Below, in pieces: positions 1 to 9,540 of a stretch of 64,000 bases of DNA. The stretch is from positions 79,593 through 143,592 of the forward strand of contig NZ_JACBJQ010000015.1 in NCBI RefSeq assembly GCF_013404075.1, read 5' to 3'. The stretch comes from Mycolicibacterium vinylchloridicum. GTDB taxonomy: Bacteria; Actinomycetota; Actinomycetes; Mycobacteriales; Mycobacteriaceae. The notes under the pieces are model-generated. The model did no database searches. It saw only the letters and a list, made by a program, of their open reading frames with translations, and was not told where the DNA came from. The translations under genes were made by a program, and so were the position numbers. How positions within the stretch are numbered: position 1 is the first letter of the stretch; each line of letters opens with the position of its first letter.

Positions 1-101
1 TCGCCGCGGTCACACTGGCTTTGGCGTTGTACACGTTGAAAGTCACCTGACCGCACTCGATTAGCAAGTAGGACAAGCGCTTCAGTGTGTATAGATGAGG
101 C

Positions 102-1016
102 GTGACCAACCGGATCCAAAGCTTGCTGGGCGTGACCTATCCCGTCGTCCAGGCGCCGATGACCTACATTGCGAGAGCCTCGCTCGCCGCCGCGGTGTCG
201 GAGGCCGGCGGCCTTGGCGTCATCGAGACGCTCACTGAAGAAGGCCGTGCCGACCTGCTCAAGGTTCGCGATCTCACCGACCGGTCGGTCGGCGCCAACC
301 TGATGATCCAGGGCTGGAAGAAGGATCCGTCCATCGTCGACGTGCTGGTCGAGGCCGCGGTGCGGCACGTGTTCACGTCCGCTGGCGACCCGGGCCTGTT
401 CACCGCGCGACTGCACGACGCCGGCATGACGGTCGTGCACGTCGTCGGTTCGCTGAGCGGTGCCCGCAAGGCAGTCGACGCCGGCGTGGACGCCCTGGTG
501 GTCGAGGGCGTCGAAGGCGGTGGCTTCAAATCTGCGCTCGGTGCCTCGACCATGGTGCTGCTCCCGCTGATCGCCGAGCAGATCGATCTGCCGCTGATCG
601 CCGCCGGGGGGATCTGCGACGCCCGGTCGACCGCGGCGGCGGTGGTGTTGGGTGCCGAAGGCGTACAGATGGGCACCCGCATGCTGGCCAGCCGCGAAGC
701 GGCCGTGCACGCCAACTTCAAGGACGCGATCGTCGCCGCCGACGATGCCGGGACGATCCTGCTCGATCTCCCCGGAAATCCCACGATGCGGGTGCTGCAC
801 GTCGGCCTGGCTCGGCGCGTGGCGACCGAGGGGGCCACCGCTCCGCTGATCAGCGGCGTCACCGAGCTCTACTTCGAGGGCGACATGGAGGCCAGCGTGG
901 CCAACACCGGCCAGGTGTCGTCGCGCATCGTCGAGGTCCTGCCTGTCGCCGACATCATCCGCAGTACCTGGGTCGAGGCGCAGAGCGCGCTGAGGGGGGC
1001 GGCGGCGCGGCTGTGA
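102..1016 (+). CDS. Nitronate monooxygenase (2-nitropropane dioxygenase family)
   Basis: A 304-residue FMN-dependent TIM-barrel enzyme of the NPD/nitronate monooxygenase family, expected to oxidise alkyl nitronates in the cytoplasm. What is seen: the N-terminal YPVVQAPM strand typical of the family, the glycine-rich segment VEGVEGGGFKSALG in the middle of the barrel, and the FMN-phosphate loops AAGGICDARS and GAEGVQMGTRML. Length is slightly below the usual 320-370. The start is GTG with a GAGG-like sequence just upstream; the first 101 bases of the window hold no gene. The physiological substrate cannot be told from sequence, and several actinobacterial paralogues are annotated only by family. 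It ends two bases before the convergent Rieske gene. Confidence 0.85.
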   Translation: MTNRIQSLLGVTYPVVQAPMTYIARASLAAAVSEAGGLGVIETLTEEGRADLLKVRDLTDRSVGANLMIQGWKKDPSIVDVLVEAAVRHVFTSAGDPGLFTARLHDAGMTVVHVVGSLSGARKAVDAGVDALVVEGVEGGGFKSALGASTMVLLPLIAEQIDLPLIAAGGICDARSTAAAVVLGAEGVQMGTRMLASREAAVHANFKDAIVAADDAGTILLDLPGNPTMRVLHVGLARRVATEGATAPLISGVTELYFEGDMEASVANTGQVSSRIVEVLPVADIIRSTWVEAQSALRGAAARL

Positions 1017-1017
1017 A

Positions 1018-1407
1018 TCAGCCGGCGACGACGTCGGCGCCCTGAACCTTCACCGCGACCGGAGCCAGCGGCGTCGCGGCGGGCCCGCGCAGCACCGCGC
1101 CGTCGAGCGCGAATTGGCTGCCGTGGCACGGACAGTTGAGCGTGCCGTCGGTGACCGCGGGCAGCTTGCAGCCGGCATGGGTGCAGCGGGCGACGAAACC
1201 CTGGAACACCCCCGGCTTGAGCTGGGTGATCACGGTGTCGCCGACGACCTTGCCCGAACCGACCGGGATATCGGCGGTGGCGGCCAGCACCTCACCGGGA
1301 GCTGTCGTCGTCGGCGACGCGGTGAGCTCGCCGGGATTGGTGTTGCAGGCGGCGATCGGCGCGACAGCGGCTCCGATCAAGACGGTCCGGCGCGGCAGAT
1401 CGAACAT
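1018..1407 (-). CDS. Exported Rieske [2Fe-2S] protein
   Basis: A 129-residue small Rieske protein, probably an electron carrier at the outer face of the membrane. The N-terminus has an RR pair (PRRTVLIGAAV) followed by a hydrophobic stretch and a lipobox-like PIAAC, so it looks like a Tat-exported lipoprotein. A Thr/Pro linker of about 20 residues follows. The C-terminal domain carries both cluster motifs, CTHAGC and CPCHGSQF, giving the two Cys and two His ligands. There is no separate oxygenase domain, so it is a stand-alone Rieske protein and not a dioxygenase alpha subunit. Its redox partner is unknown. It is convergent with the nitronate monooxygenase gene. Confidence 0.88.
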   Translation of the reverse strand: MFDLPRRTVLIGAAVAPIAACNTNPGELTASPTTTAPGEVLAATADIPVGSGKVVGDTVITQLKPGVFQGFVARCTHAGCKLPAVTDGTLNCPCHGSQFALDGAVLRGPAATPLAPVAVKVQGADVVAG

Positions 1408-1476
1408 CGGCCCAGGCTAACCGACGGTTGCCGAGATGGGCGTTTGGCCAGGGCGAACAGGTACCGTGGAGTGGCT

Positions 1477-2052
1477 ATGACCGGATTCGACAACACCCCT
1501 GCGCTGCGGGTCTCCGATGCCGACCGCAACGGGACGTTGCGGCGGCTGCACAACGCCGTCGCGTTGGGGCTGATCGACATCGGCGAGTTCGAGGAGCGTT
1601 CGGCGCAGGTGTCGGCGGCCCGGATGCACGCCGACCTCGAGATTCTGGTCGACGACCTGCCCGGTCCCGGGGCCATCGTCACCTCCGCCGCCGACCGGGT
1701 CGAACTGCGCGGCTGGATGGGCTCACTGAAACGGCAGGGGGAGTGGACGGTGCCGACCCGGCTGGCGCTGGTGCGCCGGATGGGCTCGGTCGACCTCGAC
1801 CTGACCAACGCCCGATTCGCCGGGCCCGTCGTCGTCATCGAACTGGACATGGTGCGCGGCTCGGTGGACCTGCGGCTGCCTCCCGGGGCGAGCGCGTCCA
1901 TCGACGACATCACCGTCTACGCCGGCAGCGCCCGCGACCGCCGCAAGGACGCACCGGCCGAGGGCACTCCACACGTCGTGCTCACCGGTCGGGTGGTCAT
2001 GGGTTCGGTCAACGTCCGCGGTCCCAAGCGACCCCTGCTGCGTCGCCATTAG
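1477..2052 (+). CDS. DUF1707 domain protein
   Basis: 191 residues. The N-terminal ~55 residues ([15 protein letters not shown]...GRI-like ...[17 protein letters not shown]) match the DUF1707 (SHOCT-like) pattern, a short helical domain common in actinobacterial membrane or DNA-associated proteins. The rest is a beta-rich DUF2154/LiaF-like region with repeated GSVDL/GSVNV strands. No transmembrane segment or signal peptide is seen. I took the ATG at 1477, where the conserved domain begins; an open frame continues upstream but is antisense to the Rieske gene. It lies 10 bp upstream of mapB and may be co-transcribed with it. Function unknown. Confidence 0.82.
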   Translation: MTGFDNTPALRVSDADRNGTLRRLHNAVALGLIDIGEFEERSAQVSAARMHADLEILVDDLPGPGAIVTSAADRVELRGWMGSLKRQGEWTVPTRLALVRRMGSVDLDLTNARFAGPVVVIELDMVRGSVDLRLPPGASASIDDITVYAGSARDRRKDAPAEGTPHVVLTGRVVMGSVNVRGPKRPLLRRH

Positions 2053-2062
2053 GCTGGCCCAC

Positions 2063-2923
2063 ATGCCCGTACGCACTGCACTCCGTCCCGGAGTGGTTTC
2101 ACCCGAGCTGCCGGTTCCCCAGGCCATCGAGCGCCCCGAATACGTCGGCAAGTCGACGGTCGCCGAAGGCAGCGAGCCGTGGGTCCAGACCCCCGAAGTC
2201 ATCGAGAAAATGCGCATCGCGGGGCGGATCGCCGCCGGGGCGCTGGCCGAGGCGGGAAAGGCGGTCGCGCCCGGGGTGACCACCGACGAGCTCGACCGGA
2301 TCGCCCACAACTACATGATCGATCACGGCGCGTACCCCTCGACGTTGTACTACAAGGGATTTCCGAAGTCGTGTTGCACCTCGCTCAACGAGATCATCTG
2401 CCACGGCATCCCGGACTCGACGGTGGTGGAGGACGGCGACATCGTCAACATCGACGTGACCGCTTACATCAACGGCGTGCACGGCGACACCAACGCCACG
2501 TTCCTGGCCGGTGACGTCAGCGAGGAGCACCGCCTGCTCGTCGAGCGGACCCACGAGGCCACGATGCGGGCCATCAAGGCCGTCAAGCCCGGCCGGGCCC
2601 TGTCGGTGGTCGGCCGGGTCATCGAAGCGTATGCAAACCGGTTCGGCTACAACGTGGTTCGCGATTTCACCGGTCACGGTATCGGTACCACGTTCCACAA
2701 CGGTCTGGTCGTGCTGCACTACGACCAGCCCGAGGTCGAGACCGTGCTGGAGCCGGGGATGACGTTCACCATCGAACCGATGATCAACCTCGGTGCGCTG
2801 GACTACGAAATCTGGGACGACGGCTGGACGGTGGCCACCAAGGACCGCAAGTGGACCGCGCAGTTCGAGCACACCCTTGTCGTGACCGAGGACGGCGCGG
2901 AAATCCTGACCCTGGCGCCTTAG
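2063..2923 (+). CDS. mapB: Methionine aminopeptidase, type Ic
   Basis: A 286-residue cytosolic metalloprotease that removes the initiator Met from nascent proteins. Metal ligands are visible in the usual order: D in VNIDVTAY, D in [11 protein letters not shown] in DFTGHGIG, E in FTIEPMI and E in [10 protein letters not shown]. The first ~40 residues form the proline-rich N-terminal extension that marks the mycobacterial type Ic enzyme (MapB, Rv2861c). Length agrees with that family (285). It starts with ATG 10 bp after the DUF1707 gene, and cobQ follows after 73 bp. The order mapB then glnA4 region matches M. tuberculosis, with several genes inserted here. Confidence 0.96.
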   Translation: MPVRTALRPGVVSPELPVPQAIERPEYVGKSTVAEGSEPWVQTPEVIEKMRIAGRIAAGALAEAGKAVAPGVTTDELDRIAHNYMIDHGAYPSTLYYKGFPKSCCTSLNEIICHGIPDSTVVEDGDIVNIDVTAYINGVHGDTNATFLAGDVSEEHRLLVERTHEATMRAIKAVKPGRALSVVGRVIEAYANRFGYNVVRDFTGHGIGTTFHNGLVVLHYDQPEVETVLEPGMTFTIEPMINLGALDYEIWDDGWTVATKDRKWTAQFEHTLVVTEDGAEILTLAP

Positions 2924-2930
2924 CTGTGGT

Positions 2931-2985
2931 GAGTGTGCGTACTCGTACGCGATTCGCGGTGTGTTGCGCACGAAACCGCACACTC
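2931..2985 (+). promoter_or_regulatory. Two mutually exclusive hairpins upstream of cobQ
   Basis: GAGTGTGCG (2931-2939) pairs perfectly with CGCACACTC (2977-2985). The overlapping GCGTAC (2937-2942) pairs perfectly with GTACGC (2945-2950). Because both stems use 2937-2939, only one can form at a time. It lies between the mapB stop and the cobQ ATG. It could be a mapB terminator, a cobQ leader or an operator. I see no cobalamin-riboswitch B12 box. Confidence 0.35.
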
Positions 2986-2996
2986 GGCGCAGCGAT

Positions 2997-4502
2997 ATGA
3001 CCGGCGGCGCGCTGCTGATCGCCGGCACGACCTCGGATGCCGGCAAGTCGATGGTCGTTGCCGGGCTGTGCCGAATGCTGGCGCGCAAGGGAATTCGCGT
3101 CGCACCGTTCAAGGCGCAGAACATGAGTAACAATTCGGTGGTCACCGTGGACGGCGGCGAGATCGGCCGGGCCCAGGGCATGCAGGCACGCGCGGCAGGC
3201 CTGCAACCCAGTACCCGGTTCAACCCGGTGTTGCTCAAGCCCGGTAGCGACCGCACCTCGCAGCTGGTGGTCAAGGGTCACCCGGTCGGGCAGGTGAGCG
3301 CGCAAGACTACATCGCGCACCGCGAACGTCTGGCCGGGGTGGTGGCCGACGAATTGGCATCACTGAGAGCCGAATTCGATGTCGTGGTGTGCGAGGGCGC
3401 CGGATCGCCCGCCGAGATCAATCTGCGTGCAACCGATCTGGCCAACATGGGCCTGGCGCGTGCGGCCGATCTTCCCGTTGTCATCGTCGGCGACATCGAC
3501 CGTGGCGGCCTGCTGGCCCACCTGTTCGGCACCGTCGCGGTGCTGTCACCGGAGGACCAGGCGCTGATCGCCGGCTTCATCGTCAACAAGTTCCGCGGCG
3601 ATCCCGCGCTGCTGGCGCCGGGCCTCGACCAGCTGGCCGAGCTGACCGGCCGGCCCACGTACGGGATCGTGCCGTATTGCGAGGAGCTGTGGCTGGACAC
3701 CGAGGACTCGGTGTCGGTGCTGGCCGGCCATGTGGTCGGGGTGCCGGCGCCACCGCGCGGTGACCAGTGGCTGCGGGTGGCGGCGATCCGGTTGCCGCGC
3801 ATCTCCAATTCAACCGATATCGAGGCGCTGGCCTGCGAACCCGGGGTGCTGGTCAGGTGGGCGGACGAGCCCTCGGCGGTGGCCGACGCCGACGTCGTGG
3901 TGATCCCGGGCAGCAAGGCCACCGTTGCCGACCTGCGCTGGCTGCGGGAGCGCGGCCTGGCCGAGGCGATCGCCTCGCACGTAAGGTCCGGCCGTCCGGT
4001 GCTCGGCATCTGCGGCGGGTTCCAGATGTTGTGCCGCCACATCGGGGACACGGTCGAGACCCGCGTGGGCGATGTCGACGGGTTGGGACTGTTGGACGCT
4101 GACATCGACTTCGCCGACGACAAGGTGCTGCGGCGCTGGTCGAGTCCGTTGAGCGGCTACGAGATCCACCATGGCCGCGTGACGCGCTGCGCCGAGGAGA
4201 GCTGGTTCGCTGCCGACGGCGGCGTGCAGGGCTACGTCCGGGGTGCAGTGTTCGGCACCCACTGGCACGGCTTGCTGGACAACGACGAATTCCGTCGCGA
4301 CTGGCTCACCACCGCCGCCGTGGCGGCCGGCCGGCCCGGATTCCGGGTTGCCGTCGACACCCATGTGGCCGGCCGCCGAGACGCTCAACTCGACGTCATG
4401 GCCGATCTGCTGGTCGCCCACCTCGACATCGACGCATTGTTGTCGCTGCTCGACTCAGGCGCGCCCGCGCGGCCCACGGTCAGTACGCGACTGAATCGGT
4501 AG
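2997..4502 (+). CDS. cobQ: Cobyric acid synthase
   Basis: 501 residues. CobQ amidates the b, d, e and g carboxylates of adenosylcobyrinic acid a,c-diamide, using glutamine and ATP, in the cytoplasmic part of cobalamin synthesis. The N-terminal dethiobiotin-synthetase-like domain has the ATP loop [10 protein letters not shown] and [10 protein letters not shown]. The C-terminal class-I glutamine amidotransferase domain has the nucleophile motif GICGGFQML and a late GTHWHGLL histidine. The ATG at 2997 puts the ATP loop near residue 10, as usual for the family; the longer open frame would add 12 residues of intergenic sequence. It is apart from cobO/cobB/cysG, which lie about 40 kb downstream. 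Confidence 0.95.
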   Translation: MTGGALLIAGTTSDAGKSMVVAGLCRMLARKGIRVAPFKAQNMSNNSVVTVDGGEIGRAQGMQARAAGLQPSTRFNPVLLKPGSDRTSQLVVKGHPVGQVSAQDYIAHRERLAGVVADELASLRAEFDVVVCEGAGSPAEINLRATDLANMGLARAADLPVVIVGDIDRGGLLAHLFGTVAVLSPEDQALIAGFIVNKFRGDPALLAPGLDQLAELTGRPTYGIVPYCEELWLDTEDSVSVLAGHVVGVPAPPRGDQWLRVAAIRLPRISNSTDIEALACEPGVLVRWADEPSAVADADVVVIPGSKATVADLRWLRERGLAEAIASHVRSGRPVLGICGGFQMLCRHIGDTVETRVGDVDGLGLLDADIDFADDKVLRRWSSPLSGYEIHHGRVTRCAEESWFAADGGVQGYVRGAVFGTHWHGLLDNDEFRRDWLTTAAVAAGRPGFRVAVDTHVAGRRDAQLDVMADLLVAHLDIDALLSLLDSGAPARPTVSTRLNR

Positions 4503-4512
4503 CCTGAAACCC

Positions 4513-5184
4513 ATGTGGGGTCGGACGGTGCTGGTCATCGCGGCGATTGCTGCCGCCGTGCTGGTCGCAGGCTGCGGATCGACCGTCCCTGGTACCGCGA
4601 CGTGGCCGGGCGCCACCCTGGAGAAGGCCACGCTGGGCCCGGCGGACTTCCCGCCGGGTGTGCAGTACGACCGCATCGTCGAGCAGGCCGGCGAGCCCGA
4701 CAACAGCGGCAGCCCGCCGTCGATGCTGTCCCGCCCCGAGGGCTGCGCCAACGCCATGACCAACGTCATCGCCGACTCGGCTGAGCGCGGGCCGGGCAGT
4801 GCGTCCAAATACGCGGCCACCTACAACGGCGCCCGCATCGTGATGACCGTGCTGTCGTGGCCATTGGATCTCGACAAGCTGGAGGCGGCGGCCGGCCGCT
4901 GTGCGGAATTCGAAGCGTATTTCGACCCGCGGAGCAGGGGCATCCCCATCACGACCACCGAGCTACCCCCTTTGGGGGACGAAGTGCTGGCGTATCAGCA
5001 AACAATGCAGCTGACGGGTTCGCCCAGTAGTGTCTATATGGCATTCCAGAATGTGGGCAGGTACGGAATGTTCGGAATCGCTTTTCCCACGCCCGATCCC
5101 AGCGTCGAAGCCAAAGCGACACTGCCGCAAACGTTCCTGGACGTTTTTGCCAAGCAGGCTGCCAAGATTCGCCGTGTTACCTGA
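4513..5184 (+). CDS. Putative secreted lipoprotein
   Basis: 223 residues beginning with a short hydrophobic signal and the lipobox LVAGC (Cys near residue 20), so it should be a diacylglyceryl-anchored lipoprotein on the outer face of the membrane. The mature part has two further cysteines (in EGCAN and GRCAEF), probably forming a disulfide, in a compact alpha/beta domain of about 190 residues. This resembles the DUF5642/PknH-sensor-like group of mycobacterial lipoproteins, but I cannot assign a family firmly. It starts 10 bp after cobQ and may be read through from it. Function unknown. Confidence 0.75.
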   Translation: MWGRTVLVIAAIAAAVLVAGCGSTVPGTATWPGATLEKATLGPADFPPGVQYDRIVEQAGEPDNSGSPPSMLSRPEGCANAMTNVIADSAERGPGSASKYAATYNGARIVMTVLSWPLDLDKLEAAAGRCAEFEAYFDPRSRGIPITTTELPPLGDEVLAYQQTMQLTGSPSSVYMAFQNVGRYGMFGIAFPTPDPSVEAKATLPQTFLDVFAKQAAKIRRVT

Positions 5185-5248
5185 GTAGGAGTTGAGGGAC
5201 CCTGCGAAAACCGTCCGCCGAAAGCCACTTTCACAGTAACGTGGCGAA

Positions 5249-5812
5249 ATGCCTTCGACAATGGTGACTGTCGATGGGTTCCCCGTGCCGGTCAGCGTGA
5301 CCGGCCCGGAGAAGGGCCCCTACGTCGTCGTGCTGGGTGCGGCCCAGCATGCACCTGCCGCCTATGACGGGGTCTGTCAGCGCCTGCACACCGCGTCCGT
5401 CCGGACCGTCGTCATCGGTGCCGATCCGCGGCTACATCCCAAAGCGGTCGTGGGCATCCTCGACGCGCTCGACGTCCGCTGGGGAATCCTGGTGGGCGAC
5501 CGCGCCGGCGCCGAGCTCGCCTGGGAGCTGGCCGCGACCCGGCTCGACCGGTTCACCGGTCTGGTCGTGATCGACCGCGGACACCCAAAAGTTCCCGACC
5601 AGAACGGCGTGGTCCGCGACGAGGACTGCCCGCCGGTGGAGATCAACACCACCGCGTTGGTCAGCACGCCGGCCGCGAGGGCTCTGGCCCGGGCCAGCCA
5701 GCGCTACGTCTACAGCGATTTCCGCCTGGTGGAATTCACCGGGCGGCGCAATGCCGCGGAATCCACTGCGCAACTGGCGGCCGAGATCGTCCTGCGCACC
5801 AGCACCTGGTGA
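5249..5812 (+). CDS. Alpha/beta-hydrolase-fold protein, nucleophile serine absent
   Basis: 187 residues, short for an alpha/beta hydrolase (usually 250-300). The fold signature is seen in VVVLGAAQHAPAAYDGV (oxyanion-hole strand and helix) and in LVGDRAGAELAWELA at the nucleophile elbow. The normal G-H-S-x-G is replaced by G-D-R-A-G, so the catalytic Ser position holds Arg; the preceding Asp could only act if the register shifts as in dehalogenases. The lid region is missing. A second ATG lies 12 bases into the gene. It may be a catalytically dead binding protein. It is convergent with the NAGGN operon, with stops almost touching. Confidence 0.65.
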   Translation: MPSTMVTVDGFPVPVSVTGPEKGPYVVVLGAAQHAPAAYDGVCQRLHTASVRTVVIGADPRLHPKAVVGILDALDVRWGILVGDRAGAELAWELAATRLDRFTGLVVIDRGHPKVPDQNGVVRDEDCPPVEINTTALVSTPAARALARASQRYVYSDFRLVEFTGRRNAAESTAQLAAEIVLRTSTW

Positions 5813-5814
5813 GC

Positions 5815-7581
5815 TCAGTGCGGCGGCGCCTCCGTGACCGGTTGCGGAGTCCACGCCTGGGGTAGCCCCGGTTGCCCGGGAAACAGGAAATCGACGAAAG
5901 CCTGTGCGGTCGGCTGGGGCTCGTGATTGGCCAGCCCGGGACGCTCGTTGGCTTCGATGAACACGTACTCGTCGCGGGTCACGTCGGGAACCAGAAGGTC
6001 GATGCCGGTGACCGGGATGCCGATGGCCGCTGCGGCCGCCACACCGACCCGGCACAACTCCGGATGCACGGTGGCCGTCACGTCGTGAATCGTGCCGCCC
6101 TGATGCAGATTCGCGGTCCGGCGCACCCTCAACCGTTCACCTTCTGGTAGTACATCGTTGAACGAATAGCCGGCTTCGGCGACCGTCGACTCGGTGACCT
6201 CGTCGACGGGAATGCGCGATTCACCACCGGTCGCCGCCGCGCGGCGACGACTCTGCGTCTCGATCAGTTCCAGGATGGTGTGCTTGCCGGTGCCCACCAC
6301 CTCGGCGGGCTTACGCAGCGCGGCCGCCACCACCTTGCCGTCGATGACCACCAGACGAAGATCGTCGCCGGCGGCGCGCTGCTCGATGAGCACTTCGGGA
6401 TGCTGCTCGCGCGCCCGGGCCAGCGCGGCATCCAGTGCCTGCGGTCCGTCGACGCCGACGGTGATGCCCTTGCCCTGTTCGCCGCGGGTCGGTTTGACCA
6501 CGACGTCGCCGACCTCGGCCAGGAACGCGTGATCTTCGGCATCGAAGGTGGCCAACCTGCCACGCGGCACCACGATGCCGGCCTCGGCGACGATGCGGCG
6601 GGTGAGGCGCTTGTCGTCGCAGCGGCTCATCGCCACCGCAGAGGTGTACTCGCTCAACGACTCCCGCGTCACCACGCTGCGCCCGCCGTGTGACAGCCGC
6701 ATCTCACCGGTCTCGGCGTCGAGCACCTCGACCCGGATACCGCGGAGCATGGCCTCGTCGGCGATGATGCGCGCGTACGGATTCAGGTCGTCCACGGTTT
6801 CCGACGGCGGCGTGAACAGCGGCTCGTTGATCGCGTTCTTGCGCTTGACGGCCAACACCGGGACCCGCTCGAAACCGAGCTTCTCGTACAACCCGATCGC
6901 GGCCTCGTTGTCGTATGCCACCGACAGGTCCAGATAGGCACGGCCCCGCCCGCGGAAGATCGCGGCCAGAGTGCGGGTCAGAGAGGCGCCGATACCGGGC
7001 AGGCTGGCGGTCGGGTCGACGGCCAACGTCCACAGGCTCGAGCCGTCTTCGGGGTCGTTGAACAGGCGCTTGTGGTCCACACCGGTGACGGTCCCGACCA
7101 CCGATCCGTCGTCGTCGCGTACGGCGACGAGGTACTCCACCGCGTCGCAGTGCAGGTGGTTGTTCCAGATCAGCTCGCTCGGCGCGGGCACCATGCCGCA
7201 GCGCAGGTACACCCGGTTCATCTCGTCGGCTTCGGACTGATCGCGCAACGGGCGCACCGAGAACCCGGCCTGGCGAGGGCCCTCCGGGTCGTCTTCGTGG
7301 AATCGCCACCGGTAGGTGTGGCTGGGGTCGATGAACAGTTCCGCCGGCGACTTGGCGACCAGCACATGGGATTCGCGGGCGTAGATGCAGATGTCGCGCC
7401 GGCCCCGCTCTTCCTGTTGCAGCACAGCGGCCAGCTTGTCGGGTTCGGCGAATGTCTGTCCGAAAATCAGTCGGCCCCAACCAAGTTCGAGTACGACGTC
7501 GTCGGACATTTCGTCGACGAGATGCTGGGGCGACGCGTCGTGCAACCCCAGTGTGATGGCCTCGGTGTGCGCTGTACTCAT
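5815..7581 (-). CDS. ngg: N-acetylglutaminylglutamine synthetase (GNAT + ATP-grasp fusion)
   Basis: 588 residues. This enzyme makes the compatible-solute precursor N-acetylglutaminylglutamine from two glutamines: the N-terminal GNAT domain (about residues 1-280) acetylates, and the C-terminal ATP-grasp domain (about 300-588) forms the dipeptide bond. Seen: the GNAT acetyl-CoA region VDPTASLPGIGASLTRTL and YEKLGFERV; the ATP-grasp loops VVKPTRGEQGKGITVG and, near the C-terminus, FIEANERPGL. The ATG at 7581 overlaps the stop of the upstream amidotransferase gene as ATGA, showing translational coupling. The open frame extends upstream, but that part overlaps the partner gene. Substrate is inferred from the family and the pairing. 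Confidence 0.9.
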   Translation of the reverse strand: MSTAHTEAITLGLHDASPQHLVDEMSDDVVLELGWGRLIFGQTFAEPDKLAAVLQQEERGRRDICIYARESHVLVAKSPAELFIDPSHTYRWRFHEDDPEGPRQAGFSVRPLRDQSEADEMNRVYLRCGMVPAPSELIWNNHLHCDAVEYLVAVRDDDGSVVGTVTGVDHKRLFNDPEDGSSLWTLAVDPTASLPGIGASLTRTLAAIFRGRGRAYLDLSVAYDNEAAIGLYEKLGFERVPVLAVKRKNAINEPLFTPPSETVDDLNPYARIIADEAMLRGIRVEVLDAETGEMRLSHGGRSVVTRESLSEYTSAVAMSRCDDKRLTRRIVAEAGIVVPRGRLATFDAEDHAFLAEVGDVVVKPTRGEQGKGITVGVDGPQALDAALARAREQHPEVLIEQRAAGDDLRLVVIDGKVVAAALRKPAEVVGTGKHTILELIETQSRRRAAATGGESRIPVDEVTESTVAEAGYSFNDVLPEGERLRVRRTANLHQGGTIHDVTATVHPELCRVGVAAAAAIGIPVTGIDLLVPDVTRDEYVFIEANERPGLANHEPQPTAQAFVDFLFPGQPGLPQAWTPQPVTEAPPH

Positions 7582-9386
7582 GCGGCCGGCCCGGTGATTC
7601 CGTGTTGCTGCAGCCACAACTCGAGCAGTCCGATCTGCCACAGTTCGTTGCCGCGCAGCGGGGTCAGTCGTCCATTGGGGTCGGCCAGTAGTCGTTCGAC
7701 GGCCTCGGGCCGGAACAGGCCGCGTTCCTTCGCTTGCGGAGCATACAGCGCGTCGCGGACCATCTCCAGGTACGGCCCTTCCAGGTGGGTGAGCGCCGGC
7801 ACCGGGAAGTAGCCCTTCGGCCGGTCGATCACCTCGGCCGGGATCACTTGCCGCGCAGCCTCTTTCAGGACGCCCTTGCCGCCGTGTGCGGTTTTGAGTT
7901 CCGGGGGACAGGTGGCCGCGAGCTCGACGAGTTCGTGGTCGAGGAACGGCACCCGGCCTTCCAGCCCCCACGCCATCGTCATGTTGTCGACGCGTTTGAC
8001 CGGATCGTCGACCAGCATCACGGTGGTGTCCAGTCGCAGCGCACGGTCCACCCCGGTCTGCGCGCCCGGCCGGGCGAAATGCTCGGCGACGAACGCCAGG
8101 CTCGGATCTTCGCGCCCACTGAGCCGATCGGCGGACAGCAATTCGGCCACGCCGTCATGGTCGCGGTCGAAGAACGCCGCCCGATACCGGGCGACCGAAC
8201 CGGCGACACTGGCCGCGTCCGGTTCGCCCATCGGGGGATACCAGTGGTAGCCGGCGAACACCTCGTCTGCGCCCTGTCCGGACTGAACGACCTTGACGTG
8301 CTTGGCGACTTCCTGGCTGAGCAGATAGAAGGCCACGCAGTCGTGGGAAACCATCGGCTCGCTCATCGCACCGATCGCACCTTCGAGGGCGGGCAGCATG
8401 CGGGCGGTGTCGATGCGGATCTGGTGGTGGTCGGTGGCGAACCGCTCGGCCACGATGTCGGAGTAGACGAACTCGTCGCCCTTCACGCCGCCGACCGATT
8501 CGAAACCGATGGAGAACGTGGAGAGCCCGTGCTGGCCCGCCTCGGCGAGCAGACCGACGATCAAGCTGGAGTCCACCCCGCCCGAGAGCAGGCAGCCGAC
8601 CGGGACGTCGGCGACCAGGCGGCGCTTGACCGCCGTGCGCAGAGCGTCGAGGACGGCGTCTTCCCAATCCCGTGCGCTCCACCCGGAGCGTTCGTCTCGG
8701 CGGGTGAAATCGGGTTCCCAGTAAGTGATTTCGCGCTGCGCGCCGTCGGGTTCGATCACCAGCAGCGTGCCGGGGGGCAGCTTGCGCACGCCGCACAAGA
8801 TGGTGTGCGGCGCGGGCACCACCGAATGGAAGGTGAGGTAGTGGTGCAGCGCGATCGGGTCGATGCGGGTGTCGACGCCGCCACCGGCCAGCAGGGCGGG
8901 CAACGACGACGCGAACCTGATGCGGTGCGAATCCTGGCTGATGTAAAGCGGTTTGATGCCGAGGCGGTCGCGGCCGAGCAGCACCCGGCCGCTGTCGCGT
9001 TCGGCGATCGCGAACGCGAACATCCCGTGCAACCGCTCGACGAACTTCTCGCCCCAGTGGTGATAGGCCTTCAGCAGCACCTCGGTGTCGCTGTGCGAGA
9101 AGAACCGGTAGCCGTGCCCCGTGAGCTCGTCGCGCAACGCCTCGTAGTTGTAGATGCAGCCGTTCCAGCAGATCGTCAACCCGAGTTCGGCGTCCACCAT
9201 CGGCTGCGCCCCGGCCTCGGACAGATCGATGATCTTGAGTCGGCGATGGCCCAGCGCCACCCGGCCCTGCGACCACACACCCGCCGCATCAGGCCCCCGG
9301 GGAGTCATCGTCTCGGCCATCGCGGCCACCGCGCCCACATCCGGGGCCTGGTCGTCGAGACGGACCTCACCAGCCGCTCCACACAT
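7578..9386 (-). CDS. N-acetylglutaminylglutamine amidotransferase (asparagine-synthase-like)
   Basis: 602 residues. It amidates the C-terminus of the dipeptide made by ngg to give NAGGN, an osmoprotectant. The class-II glutaminase domain begins with MCGAAG, so Cys2 is the N-terminal nucleophile after Met removal, and has RGPDAAG and LKIIDLS. The synthetase domain has the PP-loop LSGGVDSSLIVG and the SGQGADEVFAGYHWYP motif. Length and architecture match AsnB-type proteins; the specific assignment rests on the coupled ngg gene. ATG start. The 155-bp region upstream of its start presumably holds the operon promoter, and osmotic induction is expected but cannot be seen. Confidence 0.9.
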   Translation of the reverse strand: MCGAAGEVRLDDQAPDVGAVAAMAETMTPRGPDAAGVWSQGRVALGHRRLKIIDLSEAGAQPMVDAELGLTICWNGCIYNYEALRDELTGHGYRFFSHSDTEVLLKAYHHWGEKFVERLHGMFAFAIAERDSGRVLLGRDRLGIKPLYISQDSHRIRFASSLPALLAGGGVDTRIDPIALHHYLTFHSVVPAPHTILCGVRKLPPGTLLVIEPDGAQREITYWEPDFTRRDERSGWSARDWEDAVLDALRTAVKRRLVADVPVGCLLSGGVDSSLIVGLLAEAGQHGLSTFSIGFESVGGVKGDEFVYSDIVAERFATDHHQIRIDTARMLPALEGAIGAMSEPMVSHDCVAFYLLSQEVAKHVKVVQSGQGADEVFAGYHWYPPMGEPDAASVAGSVARYRAAFFDRDHDGVAELLSADRLSGREDPSLAFVAEHFARPGAQTGVDRALRLDTTVMLVDDPVKRVDNMTMAWGLEGRVPFLDHELVELAATCPPELKTAHGGKGVLKEAARQVIPAEVIDRPKGYFPVPALTHLEGPYLEMVRDALYAPQAKERGLFRPEAVERLLADPNGRLTPLRGNELWQIGLLELWLQQHGITGPAA

Positions 9387-9540
9387 CGCTTCGAACCCTA
9401 CCCGTGTCGTTTGCCCGCCGATACCCGGGCGCTACTCGCGACTGCGCCTGGACGGGTGTTTACCCAGGCAAGGGGGTTCCTAATCTCACTGACTTCTTAG
9501 TGTTGGAAACTCGCTGAAGGGATTGGCCCACAGCCAAACC

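Noticed and set aside
2924..2996. Cobalamin riboswitch ahead of cobQ (and ahead of cbiM)
   Set aside because: No B12 box or long conserved leader could be found in either short gap.
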